Shown here piece by piece: positions 17,795 through 28,500 of a stretch of 44,054 bases of DNA. Every line of letters begins with the position of its first letter. The first letter of the stretch is position 1. The DNA is taken from NCBI GenBank assembly GCA_031548835.1, contig JAVBQS010000001.1, positions 1 to 44,054 of the forward strand. The letters run 5' to 3'. The stretch comes from WQTU01 sp031548835 (GTDB taxonomy: Bacteria; Spirochaetota; Spirochaetia; CADAEX01). The notes beneath the pieces were generated by a model, which did no database searches, was not told the DNA's origin, and saw only the letters and a list, made by a program, of their open reading frames with translations. Position numbers and translations under genes: made by a program.

Positions 17795-18916
17795 CTAAAA
17801 TCTTACACCTGCAACACCGCCAATCCATATATCTATTCCCATTCCTCCGGTTTCTTTATACCACAAAGAATAGGGAACAAACCTGAATCCCGGGTCACTG
17901 TTATCCGATCCCTTATAGTCAGATACAGAGACATTTAAAACAGGCCCAAAAAACATTTTAAAATGAGATGCAAATTCTTTTTCCAGAGTAACTCTAAGCT
18001 GGTTTAATACAGAAACAGAGTTGTTAATAAAACTTGTATCATCTGTGAAAGAATATGTACGTAATTCAAATTGAGCACTGACATTATCAGCTAAATCGAG
18101 ATTGGTGCCGACTCCAAGTCCAAGTGCAAATTCAAAAGGTGTTGCAAAATAGTTAACTCCTCCAGAAAAAATTGTATAAAAGCGGTCTATTCCAAGCTTA
18201 AAACTTAATTCAGTATGTAATACATCTGAAGCAGATATTTCAAGCTCGTGTTTTCCTCCATTTTTCACAATATTAAAAAGACCAATAGGAACTCCATCAT
18301 TGGTTTCAGATATATTTATAAGCCCAAGCTGAAGGCCTGAAATATTTTTTGCAATATTCATAAAACCGCTTATTTGAACATTGGAATTCTCTGCATAATT
18401 AAGGATTCCTGCCAGCTGGAAAGCATTATTTCCGCTAAGAGTTAAATTTGAAACTCCTGCAAACTGTACTTTTGAAAGCTTTGAATAATTAAAAATTCCT
18501 GATGCCTGAAAAGAGGTTTCGCCATTAAGAGTCAGGTTTGAGATTCCTGCAAACTGTGCTCCGCCAAGCTCTCTATTAACATTAGCAAGGCCGGCAAATT
18601 GAACAGCATTATCCCCATTTCCGCTGTAATTGGCAAGGCCGGCAACCTGAAGCCCTTCTGTAATTTCTAAATTGACATTATAGAGAGCTCCTGCCTCAAA
18701 CCCGATATTTCCCTTGCTGTATCCGCCAAGAAGATTAAGTGAAATATTATTTATAATCAAATGCGAATAAAGACCATTTGTTCCCACAGGAGTAATAACA
18801 CTAAGCTGGAAAATTCTTGTCTCAAAAGAATTTTCACTATCCTCTTCTGCAAAAACAATAAAAGGGAAACTGCAAATCATTAATATTAGGATTAATTTTT
18901 TTAGTATATGTTTCAT
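17795..18916 (-). CDS. Exported surface-repeat protein (LA_2272-like)
   Basis: A 373-residue protein with a signal peptide (cleavage likely after VFA, residues 21-23). The middle (about 60-225) is a chain of short hydrophobic repeats of the form Q-x-A-G-x-x-N: LQVAGLANYS, VQFAGLANVN, AQFAGISNLT, FQASGIFNYS, VQFAGVSNLT, FQLAGILNYA, VQISGFMNIA, LQLGLINIS. This pattern resembles proteins annotated as LA_2272-family surface repeat proteins in Leptospira and relatives. The C-terminal 140 residues alternate aromatic and polar residues like outer-membrane beta strands. Location is probably the outer membrane; the function is unknown. The start lacks a strong ribosome-binding site. Confidence 0.7.
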   Translation of the reverse strand: MKHILKKLILILMICSFPFIVFAEEDSENSFETRIFQLSVITPVGTNGLYSHLIINNISLNLLGGYSKGNIGFEAGALYNVNLEITEGLQVAGLANYSGNGDNAVQFAGLANVNRELGGAQFAGISNLTLNGETSFQASGIFNYSKLSKVQFAGVSNLTLSGNNAFQLAGILNYAENSNVQISGFMNIAKNISGLQLGLINISETNDGVPIGLFNIVKNGGKHELEISASDVLHTELSFKLGIDRFYTIFSGGVNYFATPFEFALGLGVGTNLDLADNVSAQFELRTYSFTDDTSFINNSVSVLNQLRVTLEKEFASHFKMFFGPVLNVSVSDYKGSDNSDPGFRFVPYSLWYKETGGMGIDIWIGGVAGVRF

Positions 18917-19084
18917 AATATAATGAGTGACATATTTTTATACCTTATGTCAATATAACCAGCCCAAACGGGCTAACTTTAATTAACAAATCTAGCATAA
19001 TTATTAAATAATTATGTTTTTACTATTATAATATTTATTATCAAGAAAGATATTGTGCCTTTTATTGAAATATTTTTAAAAACT

Positions 19085-19411
19085 TTAAAGGTAATAAAAA
19101 TACAGACAGCAGTGATATTTGCCCACCCATGGCGTGGCAGTTAATATAAAGCAATTTTAGATAAAGTTGAAGACAGCAAGGGCATGCATCTGTTAAAAAA
19201 TATTAATAAAACTATTTTATTTACAACATCTTCTGCCCCTGCCAATATGCTTATAAATAATTTTGGCAATGCTGTAAACAGGACAATAATAAAAAGAGCT
19301 TTTGCAGCAATTGGGTTTAATAATTCAAAGTGGTATAATCTTGGATTAATTCAATCAAGCTCTGAAAAGGAACGGGAAGATTTTTTAAATAATATTTCAA
19401 ATCATATATAA
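19085..19411 (+). pseudogene. Decayed NAD(P)H oxidoreductase (flavodoxin_2 type)
   Basis: One plus-strand frame first encodes TAVIFAHPWRGS (19106-19141), the classic N-terminus of this family. It then hits a TAA at 19142-19144, continues as YKAILDKVEDSKG, and jumps directly to the C-terminal region LLKNINKTILFTTSSAPANML, WYNLGLIQSSSEKEREDFLNNI. Full-length relatives are about 170-200 residues; here the central half, including the substrate loop, is gone. The 75-codon ORF from 19184 is therefore the tail of a pseudogene, not a separate gene. It ends base-to-base with the convergent copB stop. Confidence 0.75.
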
Positions 19412-21526
19412 TTATTTTTTAACTTTAAGAAATTTGGCATTTATAGCAACAATTACTGTACTTAAAGTCATCAATGCTGCTCCTGCGGCAGGAGATATAA
19501 TAATGCCTTTATTATATAAAACGCCCGCAGCCAATGGTATTGCAATTATATTATAACCTGTAGCCCAAAAAAGATTTTGTATCATTTTTGAATAGGTAGC
19601 TTTGCCGAAATTAATTAAAGATATTACATCTTTGGGATTATTATTTATTAAAATTATATCTGCTGTTTCTGCCGCTATATCTGTGCCGCTGCCAATTGCA
19701 ATTCCCACATCTGCTTGCGCTAATGCAGGCGCATCATTTATTCCATCTCCTGTCATTGCAACAAATTCCCCTTTATCCTGGAGCTCTTTTATTTTAGTTT
19801 GCTTTTGATCAGGCAAAACTTCAGCAAAAAATCCATCAAGTTCCAGTTCAGAGAATACTTTTTCTGCAATCTCTTTATTATCACCGGTAAGCATCCAGCA
19901 TTTGATTCCTGACTTTTTTAATTTATTGACAGCTTCATAAGATTCACTTCTAATCTTATCCGCCAAGACAATAGAGCCGGCTGATTCGTTATCAACAACA
20001 AGATAGACAGCTGTTCCAATGTTATTATTTTGTGCATCAGGAATTTCAATTTTATTTTTTTCAAGATATTTTCTGCTTACAAGCTTGACTGTTTGAGAAT
20101 TTATTTTTCCTTCCACTCCCTCTCCTTTTAGAATTCTGAAATCTTTTACATCTATATTGCTTTCTGCTTTTAAATTTTTTGTTTTTTCAATAATTCCTTT
20201 GGCAATTGGATGTTCAGATCTTTTTTCAAGAGCTGATGAAAATTCCATAATCTTTTTTTCATCATAGTCAGCATTGTAGGCAATGACAGCAATTACTCCA
20301 AATTTACCCTCTGTCAAGGTTCCTGTTTTATCAAATACAACTGTTGTAATTTTTCCAGAATTTTCAAAAGCAGTTCTGTTTTTTATTAAAAGGCCATTTT
20401 TTGCAGATAAAGAAGTTGAGACAGCAGTCACTAAAGGTATTGCAAGGCCCAGCGCATGTGGGCATGCTATAACCATAACACTTGCCATTCTCTCTATTGC
20501 AAAAGCAATATCCTTATTTGCAGAAAACCAGAAAATAAAAGTTATTGTTCCGACAGTAATTGCGATTATTGTAAGCCATTTCGCAGATGTATCAGCAATT
20601 CTTTGTGTTTTAGATTTTGAATCCTGGGCCTCTTTTACAAGATTAATTACTTTATTAAGGTAGGAATTTTCGCCTGTTTCAGTAACTTCAGCTTCAAAAA
20701 CTGAATCTCCATTTACAGAGCCTCCAATAACTTTGTCGCCCTGTTTTTTCCTGACTGGTTTTGATTCGCCTGTAAGTATAGATTCATCAATATAACCTGT
20801 CCCTTTTTTTATAATGCCATCAGCAGGAAATTTTTCTCCTGCTTTTATAAGAATGTTATCCCCTTTATTTAATTTTGAGATAGAAATATCTTCTATAATA
20901 TTATTTTTTAAAATATGTGCTGCATCAGGCAGAAGCTTTGCAAGTTTTTCAAGAGCTTTTGATGCCCCGATAATAGATTTCATTTCAATCCAGTGGCCAA
21001 GAAGCATAATATCAATCAATGTTACAAGTTCCCAGAAAAAAGAACTTCCTTTTAACCCTAAAACAACAGCAGCGCTGTAGATATATGCAGCAGATATTGC
21101 AACTGCAATTAATGTCATCATGCCAGGCTGTTTTTTATTTATTTCTCCGGCAATGCCTTTTAAAAAAGGCCATCCTCCATAAAAATAAATAAAACTTGAT
21201 AATGCCCATAAAATATATTTGGAACCCGGAAATTTTATATTAAAATTGAAAAAATGCTGTATCATTGGAGAGAGAATTAGAACAGGAACTGTAATAATAA
21301 GAGATATAATAAACCTCTTTCTAAAATTTTCTGCCATTCCCTCATGATGCGCATGATTGTTATGATTATCTTTAATATGATGATTGTGGTTTTTATTTAT
21401 TGAATTATTATGATTATTTCCGGAAATAATATTGTCTTCTGCTTTGACAAGAACTGTTCCATCCATAGTGCATTTTCCAGGTTTATCATATGCCATGCCA
21501 CATTTTGGACATATATATTTTTTCAT
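19412..21526 (-). CDS. copB: Copper-exporting P1B-type ATPase, CopB subtype
   Basis: A 704-residue heavy-metal ATPase. The N-terminus carries a short metal-binding module (CPKCGMAYDKPGKC, 6-19) and a His-rich stretch (about 38-61). The body has TGES (252-255), the metal-site motif CPH (355-357), phosphorylated D399 in DKTGTLTEG, an SEHPIAKG loop and GDGINDAPAL. CPH rather than CPC marks the CopB subgroup, which exports copper or silver. About eight membrane helices are visible. GGAGGG precedes the ATG at good spacing. No copper chaperone or regulator gene is adjacent. Confidence 0.92.
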   Translation of the reverse strand: MKKYICPKCGMAYDKPGKCTMDGTVLVKAEDNIISGNNHNNSINKNHNHHIKDNHNNHAHHEGMAENFRKRFIISLIITVPVLILSPMIQHFFNFNIKFPGSKYILWALSSFIYFYGGWPFLKGIAGEINKKQPGMMTLIAVAISAAYIYSAAVVLGLKGSSFFWELVTLIDIMLLGHWIEMKSIIGASKALEKLAKLLPDAAHILKNNIIEDISISKLNKGDNILIKAGEKFPADGIIKKGTGYIDESILTGESKPVRKKQGDKVIGGSVNGDSVFEAEVTETGENSYLNKVINLVKEAQDSKSKTQRIADTSAKWLTIIAITVGTITFIFWFSANKDIAFAIERMASVMVIACPHALGLAIPLVTAVSTSLSAKNGLLIKNRTAFENSGKITTVVFDKTGTLTEGKFGVIAVIAYNADYDEKKIMEFSSALEKRSEHPIAKGIIEKTKNLKAESNIDVKDFRILKGEGVEGKINSQTVKLVSRKYLEKNKIEIPDAQNNNIGTAVYLVVDNESAGSIVLADKIRSESYEAVNKLKKSGIKCWMLTGDNKEIAEKVFSELELDGFFAEVLPDQKQTKIKELQDKGEFVAMTGDGINDAPALAQADVGIAIGSGTDIAAETADIILINNNPKDVISLINFGKATYSKMIQNLFWATGYNIIAIPLAAGVLYNKGIIISPAAGAALMTLSTVIVAINAKFLKVKK

Positions 21527-21775
21527 TTTGTCCCTCCAGATTTAGAAGATACAATTATCAGCAGAGTTATTGTAAATTTTAAGCTATTTGAAAAATGAAG
21601 TAAAGAAAACTCAATTATTAATAAATATAACTTATTATATTTTTAGCTCTATATTTTTTATAAAAATTCTTTAGTTAAGACAATAAAACAGTTTTTATTA
21701 AAACTATTTACTTTTTAAATTTCTGTACTAATATTTCATTATAAGGATAAATATTTTTAAATTCAGGAGGTTGAT

Positions 21776-22081
21776 ATGAATTTTTTTGAATCTGCATTTT
21801 ATGCATCAGTAGGTTTGGCAGTAAAGGGAAAGGAAAAAATTGAAGAAGCAGCTAAAAAATTTGCCGAAGATCAGAAAATGAGTGTTGAAGAAGGGAAAAA
21901 ATTTGTAGATGATGTGGTAAAATCATCAGAAAAAACAAAAGAAGAAATTTCAAAAAAAATTGATACTGCAGTAAAATCAGCTATAGATAAAATGGGCCTG
22001 GCCTATAAAAGCGAGGTTGAACAGCTTAAAACCCGCATAGATGAACTTGAAGCACAGCTAAAAAAACCAAAAGGAAAATAA
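21776..22081 (+). CDS. Phasin-superfamily (PhaF/PhaI-like) small helical protein
   Basis: A 101-residue, highly charged helical protein: FFESAFYASVGLAVKGKEKIEEAAKKFAEDQKMS at the N-terminus, Lys/Glu-rich centre, and a C-terminal coiled coil (SEVEQLKTRIDELEAQLKK) ending in a basic tail. This matches the small phasin-like proteins often encoded just before UbiB/AarF kinases. Phasins in the strict sense coat polyhydroxyalkanoate granules, but no PHA gene is seen here and a different role is likely. A very strong AGGAGG (21765-21770) precedes the ATG. The UbiB gene follows after 161 bases on the same strand. Confidence 0.75.
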   Translation: MNFFESAFYASVGLAVKGKEKIEEAAKKFAEDQKMSVEEGKKFVDDVVKSSEKTKEEISKKIDTAVKSAIDKMGLAYKSEVEQLKTRIDELEAQLKKPKGK

Positions 22082-22242
22082 TAAATTTTATTATTCAAAA
22101 TACTATTGGAAAAATTTTGCATTTATTTTAAATACATTTTTCATAAAACATTACAGTTCAGCTGTTTTTAGAAAATTATTGCTTTTTAAAAAGTTAAATT
22201 TCTTTTTAAATTGCATCAGTATCAAAGAAGGTTGCCCAGATT

Positions 22243-23928
22243 ATGGGATTTTTTTCAAGGACTCTTAAGCATACAAAACGTTACACTGAAATAATTTCTA
22301 TTCTTATTACCTATGGAATGGGTGATCTGCTCCATAAATTAAAAATTGCAGATACTTTTCCATTTATACGCAAACTATTGCCTAAAAAAGAATCGCGTTC
22401 TGTCGATGAGTTAACCAGGCCGGAAGAATTGCGCCTTATTCTTGAAGAACTTGGCCCTACTTTTGTAAAACTGGGCCAAATGCTTTCCAACAGGCCGGAT
22501 ATTCTTCCGCCAGATATTATTGTACAGCTTGAAAAATTACAGGATACAGTTCCGCCTTTTTCAAGCGACGAAGCTGTAGCTATTCTTGAAGAAGAATTAA
22601 AAAAACCGGTGGGCATAATTTTTAAAAATTTTGACAAAGCGCCTGTTGCTTCTGCATCAATGGCACAGGTTCATAGCGCGCATCTTCATGACGGAACTCA
22701 TGTGGCTGTAAAAATACAGCGGCCTAATATAAAAAACACTATTTCTGTGGATCTGGAAATTCTTTTTCATTTTGCCCAGCTTGCAGAACGCAACATTGAG
22801 CAAATACGGTATCTAAAACCCACCGGTGTTGTAAAAGAGTTTGAAATAAGCATAAACCGGGAACTTGATTTTGCCAGGGAACGGCTTAATATGCAGAAAT
22901 TCCACAGTAATTTTAAAGATGATGACAGAATTTATGTGCCTTTGCCTTATAAAGAATATTGCTCTAAAAAAATAATTACAATGGATTTTGTAGAAGGAGT
23001 AAAAGTTTCCTGCGTTACAGAAGAATGTCTTGCAAATAACGACAGGCATAAAATAGCGCATAACGGAGCAAATCTTATTCTTAAACAGATTTTTGAACAT
23101 GGTTTTTTTCATGCTGATCCCCACCCCGGCAATATAATAATACTTCCGGACAATAAAATTTGTTTTATTGATTTCGGCATGATGGGTTCTGTTATCCCCA
23201 GGCAGCAGGATGAACTGGGAGATCTTATACTTGCTCTTGTATATAGGGATACTGTTCTTATCACAAATGCAATACTGGTTATAACAAAGCGGCTTAACCA
23301 TCCGCAGATTAATGAAATAGAACATACTGTACAGGATATGGTAGACAGGTATCTCGACCTGCCGCTTGAAGAATTAAATATTTCTGAAGTTCTTACAGCT
23401 ATTATAGGAATTATTCAGACTTTTAGATTAAATATTCCTGTAAATCTTACTCTTATGGCAAAAGCTCTTATTACAATAGAAGGCATAGGGCTTCAGCTTG
23501 ATCCATCATTCCAGATTTTTTCCATTATACAAAAATTTTCCAGTGTTATAATTAAAAACAAATTTAATTATAAAAGAATAATGACAGCATCTATTCTCAA
23601 TTTCAGGGAGATGAAAAGACTTCTTGAACATGCGCCGGGTGATATTTTAGCTATTATAGAAAAAATAAAACAGGGAAAAATTAAAATAGAGTTTGAACAT
23701 CGCGGCCTTAGTCCCTTACAGCGGGCAATAGATTCTGCGGGAAATAGAATAATAATTGGCGTTACTCTTGGATCATTAATTATAGGTTCTTCAATAATGG
23801 TTCATGCAGATATTGCTCCAAAATGGCACGGCATACCGCTTATTGGAGTTGCAGGATTTCTTATAAGCGGTATTTTTGCTATGTTAGTTCTTATAGCTTC
23901 TATTTTTTGGCATTTTAAAGATAAATAG
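22243..23928 (+). CDS. AarF/ABC1/UbiB kinase-like protein
   Basis: A 561-residue member of the UbiB/ADCK atypical kinase-like family. Visible hallmarks are the KxGQ motif (FVKLGQMLSNRPD), the Ala-rich loop ASASMAQVH, the VAIK-like VAVKIQRP, a catalytic-loop HADPHPGNI, and metal-binding DFGMMG. Two membrane helices near the C-terminus (about 500-555) anchor it. Family members support quinone biosynthesis or lipid handling; no ubiquinone gene lies nearby, so the role here is open. The preceding phasin-like gene is a recurring neighbour in other bacteria and may act with it. Confidence 0.88.
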   Translation: MGFFSRTLKHTKRYTEIISILITYGMGDLLHKLKIADTFPFIRKLLPKKESRSVDELTRPEELRLILEELGPTFVKLGQMLSNRPDILPPDIIVQLEKLQDTVPPFSSDEAVAILEEELKKPVGIIFKNFDKAPVASASMAQVHSAHLHDGTHVAVKIQRPNIKNTISVDLEILFHFAQLAERNIEQIRYLKPTGVVKEFEISINRELDFARERLNMQKFHSNFKDDDRIYVPLPYKEYCSKKIITMDFVEGVKVSCVTEECLANNDRHKIAHNGANLILKQIFEHGFFHADPHPGNIIILPDNKICFIDFGMMGSVIPRQQDELGDLILALVYRDTVLITNAILVITKRLNHPQINEIEHTVQDMVDRYLDLPLEELNISEVLTAIIGIIQTFRLNIPVNLTLMAKALITIEGIGLQLDPSFQIFSIIQKFSSVIIKNKFNYKRIMTASILNFREMKRLLEHAPGDILAIIEKIKQGKIKIEFEHRGLSPLQRAIDSAGNRIIIGVTLGSLIIGSSIMVHADIAPKWHGIPLIGVAGFLISGIFAMLVLIASIFWHFKDK

Positions 23929-23947
23929 ACAGATATAAATCTTTTTA

Positions 23948-24134
23948 TAGTAAGAGCCGATTTCAAAATCAAGAAATTGAAAAATTAAAATAGAGAAAAA
24001 ACTTCAAAATAGAATATTTTTCTCTAAAAGTTAAAAAAATCAGGGCTCATTCTTACTAATGTTCTTAAAAAAGAAACATCATATAAATATTTATCAATGA
24101 ATATTTTTAAACATTTTAATTTTGAAATCGGCTC
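23948..24134. repeat. Inverted-repeat element with two alternative pairings
   Basis: GAGCCGATTTCAAAAT (23954-23969) recurs as a perfect inverted copy at 24119-24134. The left arm plus its flank, TAGTAAGAGCCGATT (23948-23962), can also pair with 24038-24058 if two small bulges are allowed. A separate perfect 10-base stem, TAGAGAAAAA (23991-24000) with 24017-24026, lies inside. The element could be a small transposon relic (MITE-like) or a structured 5' leader for the gene at 24388. The remaining gap to 24387 shows no gene. Confidence 0.55.
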
Positions 24135-24387
24135 ATAATAAAAAATTCAACAAACATTTTGTTATATAAATAAGAAAAGTTTTAGGCCAGGCAATATAGA
24201 GATATTAGTCCTCTTTTATAAAATAGCAGTGCATATTCATAAATAAGTTTTCCAATTTTAAATTAATTTTTATTTAAAAGACAGCAGGAGAGAAATGGGG
24301 AATTTTACAACAATTTATTCCTATGTACAATTTTGCTGCCTCCAGGGTATATTAAAGATTGATTTATCATTAGCCAGAGGATTATTT

Positions 24388-25458
24388 ATGTTTTGGAAAC
24401 AGCTCTCTATTACTTTGTTTATTTTATTTATAGCACAAAATAGTTACCTCTTTTCCCAGGATATTATAAAACCAACAAGGATGGCAACTGAGAACCAGGA
24501 AGCAAAAGAAGCTCCTCCTGAGCCTGCATTTGGAACACTCTTGGGAATAACTCTTCAACCATGGGCATTTTGGAGGTCAGGACAAATAGAAGCTATAGCG
24601 CCGGTTGGATTTGATGAAAAACTTGATTTTAACCTTGATTCAAATACATTTACAACTTATGAAGGTTCTCTCTGGCATAAATCAGGGCTTAAGCTTGGCG
24701 TAAACCTGGATGTGGATAATAACATTGTTGGAAAATTAAATAAAATTACAGGACTACTTGGTTTTAAAAAAGTTTCGCTCCGGGTTTCTGGCGGAAAAAT
24801 TACAGGAACAGCAAACTGGAAAGGCGAGCCTGTTCCGGGACAGCCTGAAACTGCAGAGGTAGATACAAAATATATAAGTATTGACCTGCTCTATAGTATA
24901 TGGAAATCACATGGCAGTGTGTATGTAGGTATTTCCTATACCAGCTATGATATGCCTATGGAGATTGAAGGATTGATAAGAAATTCGAAAAACCAGGTAA
25001 CAATTGCTCCAAATTCAGCATATGACGATAATGTAAAAATTCAGACATATGGTATTGTTTTTGGCTTTGATTCTTTAAACGATGCTATAAAATCAGGAAA
25101 GGAAGGTTTTACATTGTGGGCTTTTACACAGGATTCTATTTTTGCAGGACAACTAAAAATAAGCGATGAAGGAATGAGAAGGCTTGCCGCTGCAAATCCC
25201 TCATATGATCTTGTAGATAAAAACAAGTTTTTTGTATTAGGGGTTCAGTATGATCTAACGCTTGGCCTGGGGTGGACAAAAAAAATAGGAAGATCAATAC
25301 TTGGCCTTGGCGCAGGCTATAATTTTTCAGGCAGAGGATTTTTTAGCTTTACAGGTTATAATGATATTGCTGATTATCCTGAAAGGGAAATGGTTGTAGA
25401 TACATATCCATATTTGATAAGGCATGGTTTTGTAGTAAAAGGCGCTTTTGCATATTAA
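24388..25458 (+). CDS. Exported outer-membrane-type protein, unknown family
   Basis: A 356-residue protein with a clear signal peptide (MFWKQLSITLFILFIAQ, cleavage near FSQ). The mature part is rich in alternating aromatic and polar residues, with many YVGISYTSYDM- or LGLGAGYNF-like strands, and ends in a membrane-strand-like VVKGAFAY, as in outer-membrane beta barrels. No family was recognised. The frame is open from 24295, where AGGAG also precedes an ATG. However, the extra 31 residues would bury the signal peptide, and the ATG at 24388 has AGAGG at 7-base spacing. Confidence 0.6.
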   Translation: MFWKQLSITLFILFIAQNSYLFSQDIIKPTRMATENQEAKEAPPEPAFGTLLGITLQPWAFWRSGQIEAIAPVGFDEKLDFNLDSNTFTTYEGSLWHKSGLKLGVNLDVDNNIVGKLNKITGLLGFKKVSLRVSGGKITGTANWKGEPVPGQPETAEVDTKYISIDLLYSIWKSHGSVYVGISYTSYDMPMEIEGLIRNSKNQVTIAPNSAYDDNVKIQTYGIVFGFDSLNDAIKSGKEGFTLWAFTQDSIFAGQLKISDEGMRRLAAANPSYDLVDKNKFFVLGVQYDLTLGLGWTKKIGRSILGLGAGYNFSGRGFFSFTGYNDIADYPEREMVVDTYPYLIRHGFVVKGAFAY

Positions 25459-25535
25459 ATATATAGATTTATATTAATTTTTATAAAAAAATTTTATTTT
25501 AATACTGTTAAAATAAATAAAGGGAAAAACATAAA

Positions 25536-28500
25536 TTACACAATTCTGTTTCTTCCCAGATCTTTTGCCTTGTAAAGATTTTCATCTGCTGCTGCAAGAA
25601 GCTGTGCTGCAGTTTCAGGATTGACAGCATTGGTATATGAAATTCCAATGCTTACTGTGATATACCGTATTCCTTTTTCGTTACTTCCATTTTGTATCTT
25701 TTTTTCTTCAACTTTCTTTCTTATTCTTTCAGCAACAATGCGGGATCCGGTCAAATCAGTATCTACCAGCAATATAACAAACTCTTCCCCGCCATAGCGG
25801 AAAACACTATCTGTTTTTCTGTTCATAGCTTCAAGGATAATGTCGGCAACAGTTTTAATAGCCTTATCGCCTGCAACATGTCCATATGTATCATTAAAAT
25901 TTTTAAAATAATCTATATCAAGCATTAATACAGAAAAGTTTAGTTTTGTTCTTATATATAAATCCCAAAGCCGTCCGAAAATTTCTTCAAAATGTTTTCT
26001 GTTATGCACACCTGTAAGATTATCAATACGAGTCTGCCTTTCAAGCTGAAGATTAACAGTCAGAAGTTCATCTTTAAGCCTGCTGACTTCATCAAGTCTT
26101 TTGCTGACTTCCCCTCCTTTTACAATTATTATAATACCGTAAAAAAATGCTGCTATAGCCAGAAGATAAAAAAGATAGGCTATGGGAGTCCTATAAAAAG
26201 GAGGTATAATATTTATTTTTAGCGATGCTTCTTTTGTACTCCAGATTCCGCTGCTATTTGTTCCTGTCACCCTAAATATATAGTTTCCAGGAGGAATTGA
26301 AGTATAGCTTGCATAATTTCTTTCTCCTGAATAGATCCACTCTTTATCAAATCCTTCAAGTATATATTTATATTTTCTGCCTTCGGAAAAACTGTAATCA
26401 ATAGCGCTAAAGTCAAAGGAAATATGGCCGTCATACCATTTAAGGCTTGTCTCTTTTTCTGCAAAAATATTTTTACCAAAAATATCGAGATATGATTTAT
26501 CAAAGATTTTTAAATCAGTAATAACAATTTCAGAATTTACCTTGTTAAGATAATAAAAAGCAGTATTGATTTTATATATTTCTTCCATTGTTCCGATAAA
26601 AATATTTCCGTTTTTATCTTTTGTAATACCGCCGTAAAAATTAATCCTGTTTAATCCAAAATGGTTTGTAAGGCTTGTTACAGTGGATAACTCTATATTT
26701 GCTTTTTTTGCAATCATTGAAATACCCATAAAAGTCACAGCAATAATATTACCTTTCTGATCTTCAGTTAGTCCCATAGCTGTATTGTGTTCAAGCCCTT
26801 CTTCTTTGGTAAAACTATAAAAATTATTTTTATCTTTGTTAAAGACAGAAACTCCGCCTCCACTAGTGCCTATCCACACATTTCCGGCAGAATCACAATA
26901 AATAGCCTTTATACTATTACTTGAAAGAGAGTGGGTATCATAAGAATTATGATTATAAATATCTATAGTATTAGTTGCAGGGTTAAAACTGTTTAATCCG
27001 TTATCTGTTCCTATCCAGACAATTCCATCTTTATTAATATCAATTGCATATACTGTATTATCAGACAATCTTTTACCAGGAGGTAAATCTTTTGAAAAAT
27101 GGGTTGTTATTCCGCTTGCCTTATCCCAGATATATACACCATTAGATGTTCCAAGCCAAAGCCTTCCATATTCATCTTCTTTTCCTGAGTAAAATTTGTT
27201 ATCTGCAATATTTATAGGTATATCTGCATTTTTTCTATAATTTAAAATTTTCTTTCCATCAATATAATAATGTTCAAAACTTTTAGTTTTTCTATTAAAT
27301 TTATCCAGGCCTGAATCTGTAAAAACCCATATATTTTCCATGCTGTCAATTAATAGTGAATTGACATTATTACTGCTTAAAGAATTAAAATTATCAGGAT
27401 TATAGCCATAATGTTCTTTATTTTTATTTTCATTATCAAATATATAAATTCCATTTTTTGTTGATCCGACCCACAGATTATCCCTGTTATCAATTAGTAA
27501 TGAACTAACTCCGTTATTTTCAATTTTATAAGTTTCTCCTATATGAAAATGATATTTATAACTTCGCTGCATCTGGTTAAGCTTATTTACCCCGCTCCCA
27601 TCTGTTCCAACCCATATACGGGCTGAACTATCTTCAAAAATTGAATATATAATATTACTGCTTAATGAATATTCATTATCCTGTTCATGTGAAATTTTTA
27701 TATAATTATTTCTTTTTATACTTTCAAGATTATTAAAATAATAAATTCCGCCGCCCCATGTTCCTACCCAAATATGCCCTCTAGTATCATACTCAATTGT
27801 ATATATCCTATTATCGCCAAGTTTATTCACAGAGTATTCTTTAGAAACAGGGTCAAATAAAATAACACCTTCTCCCCAGCATCCTATTAAGAGAAGGCCC
27901 ATAGATATTTCTTCAATGCTGGTAAATTTTTCTGTATTTGAATAGATATTTGTTCTTTTATAATTCTGAAAATAATTTATAAAAGTTTCATTTTTATATA
28001 ATGCTATTCCATTATAAGTACTTACCCATATATTATTTTTGGAATCGCATAAAATATCTTTTATATTGTTATCAGGCAGAGATAAAGGATCCTCTTTGTT
28101 ATGCAGATAAACTGTTGAATCTTTTGTTTTGTCATCGATTTTTACAAGCCCATTAGTTGTTCCAACCCAAAAATCTCCCTTACTGTCTTTTTTTATCGCA
28201 GTAATTTCTCCATCAAGAATTTTTTGTGCTTCAATATTACTTAATGATACATTTAATATTTTTTCAGTTACAGGATTTAATATACAAAGCCCTTCTTTTG
28301 TGCCTATCCATATAAAATCTTTATCATAATCATAAAATATTGTTTTTATAAAATTATTTCTTAAAGAATCAGGATTAAATGGTTCATATTCAAAAAGGCG
28401 GAATTCTTTGCTATCATAACGATTAATGCCGTCATTGGTTGAAAACCATATAAATCCTCTTTTATCCTGTATAATTCCTGAAACATTGTTATTTGCAAGG

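Noticed and set aside
22813..23325. 170-residue minus-strand ORF
   Set aside because: Antisense to the conserved catalytic core of the UbiB-like gene and without a ribosome-binding site.
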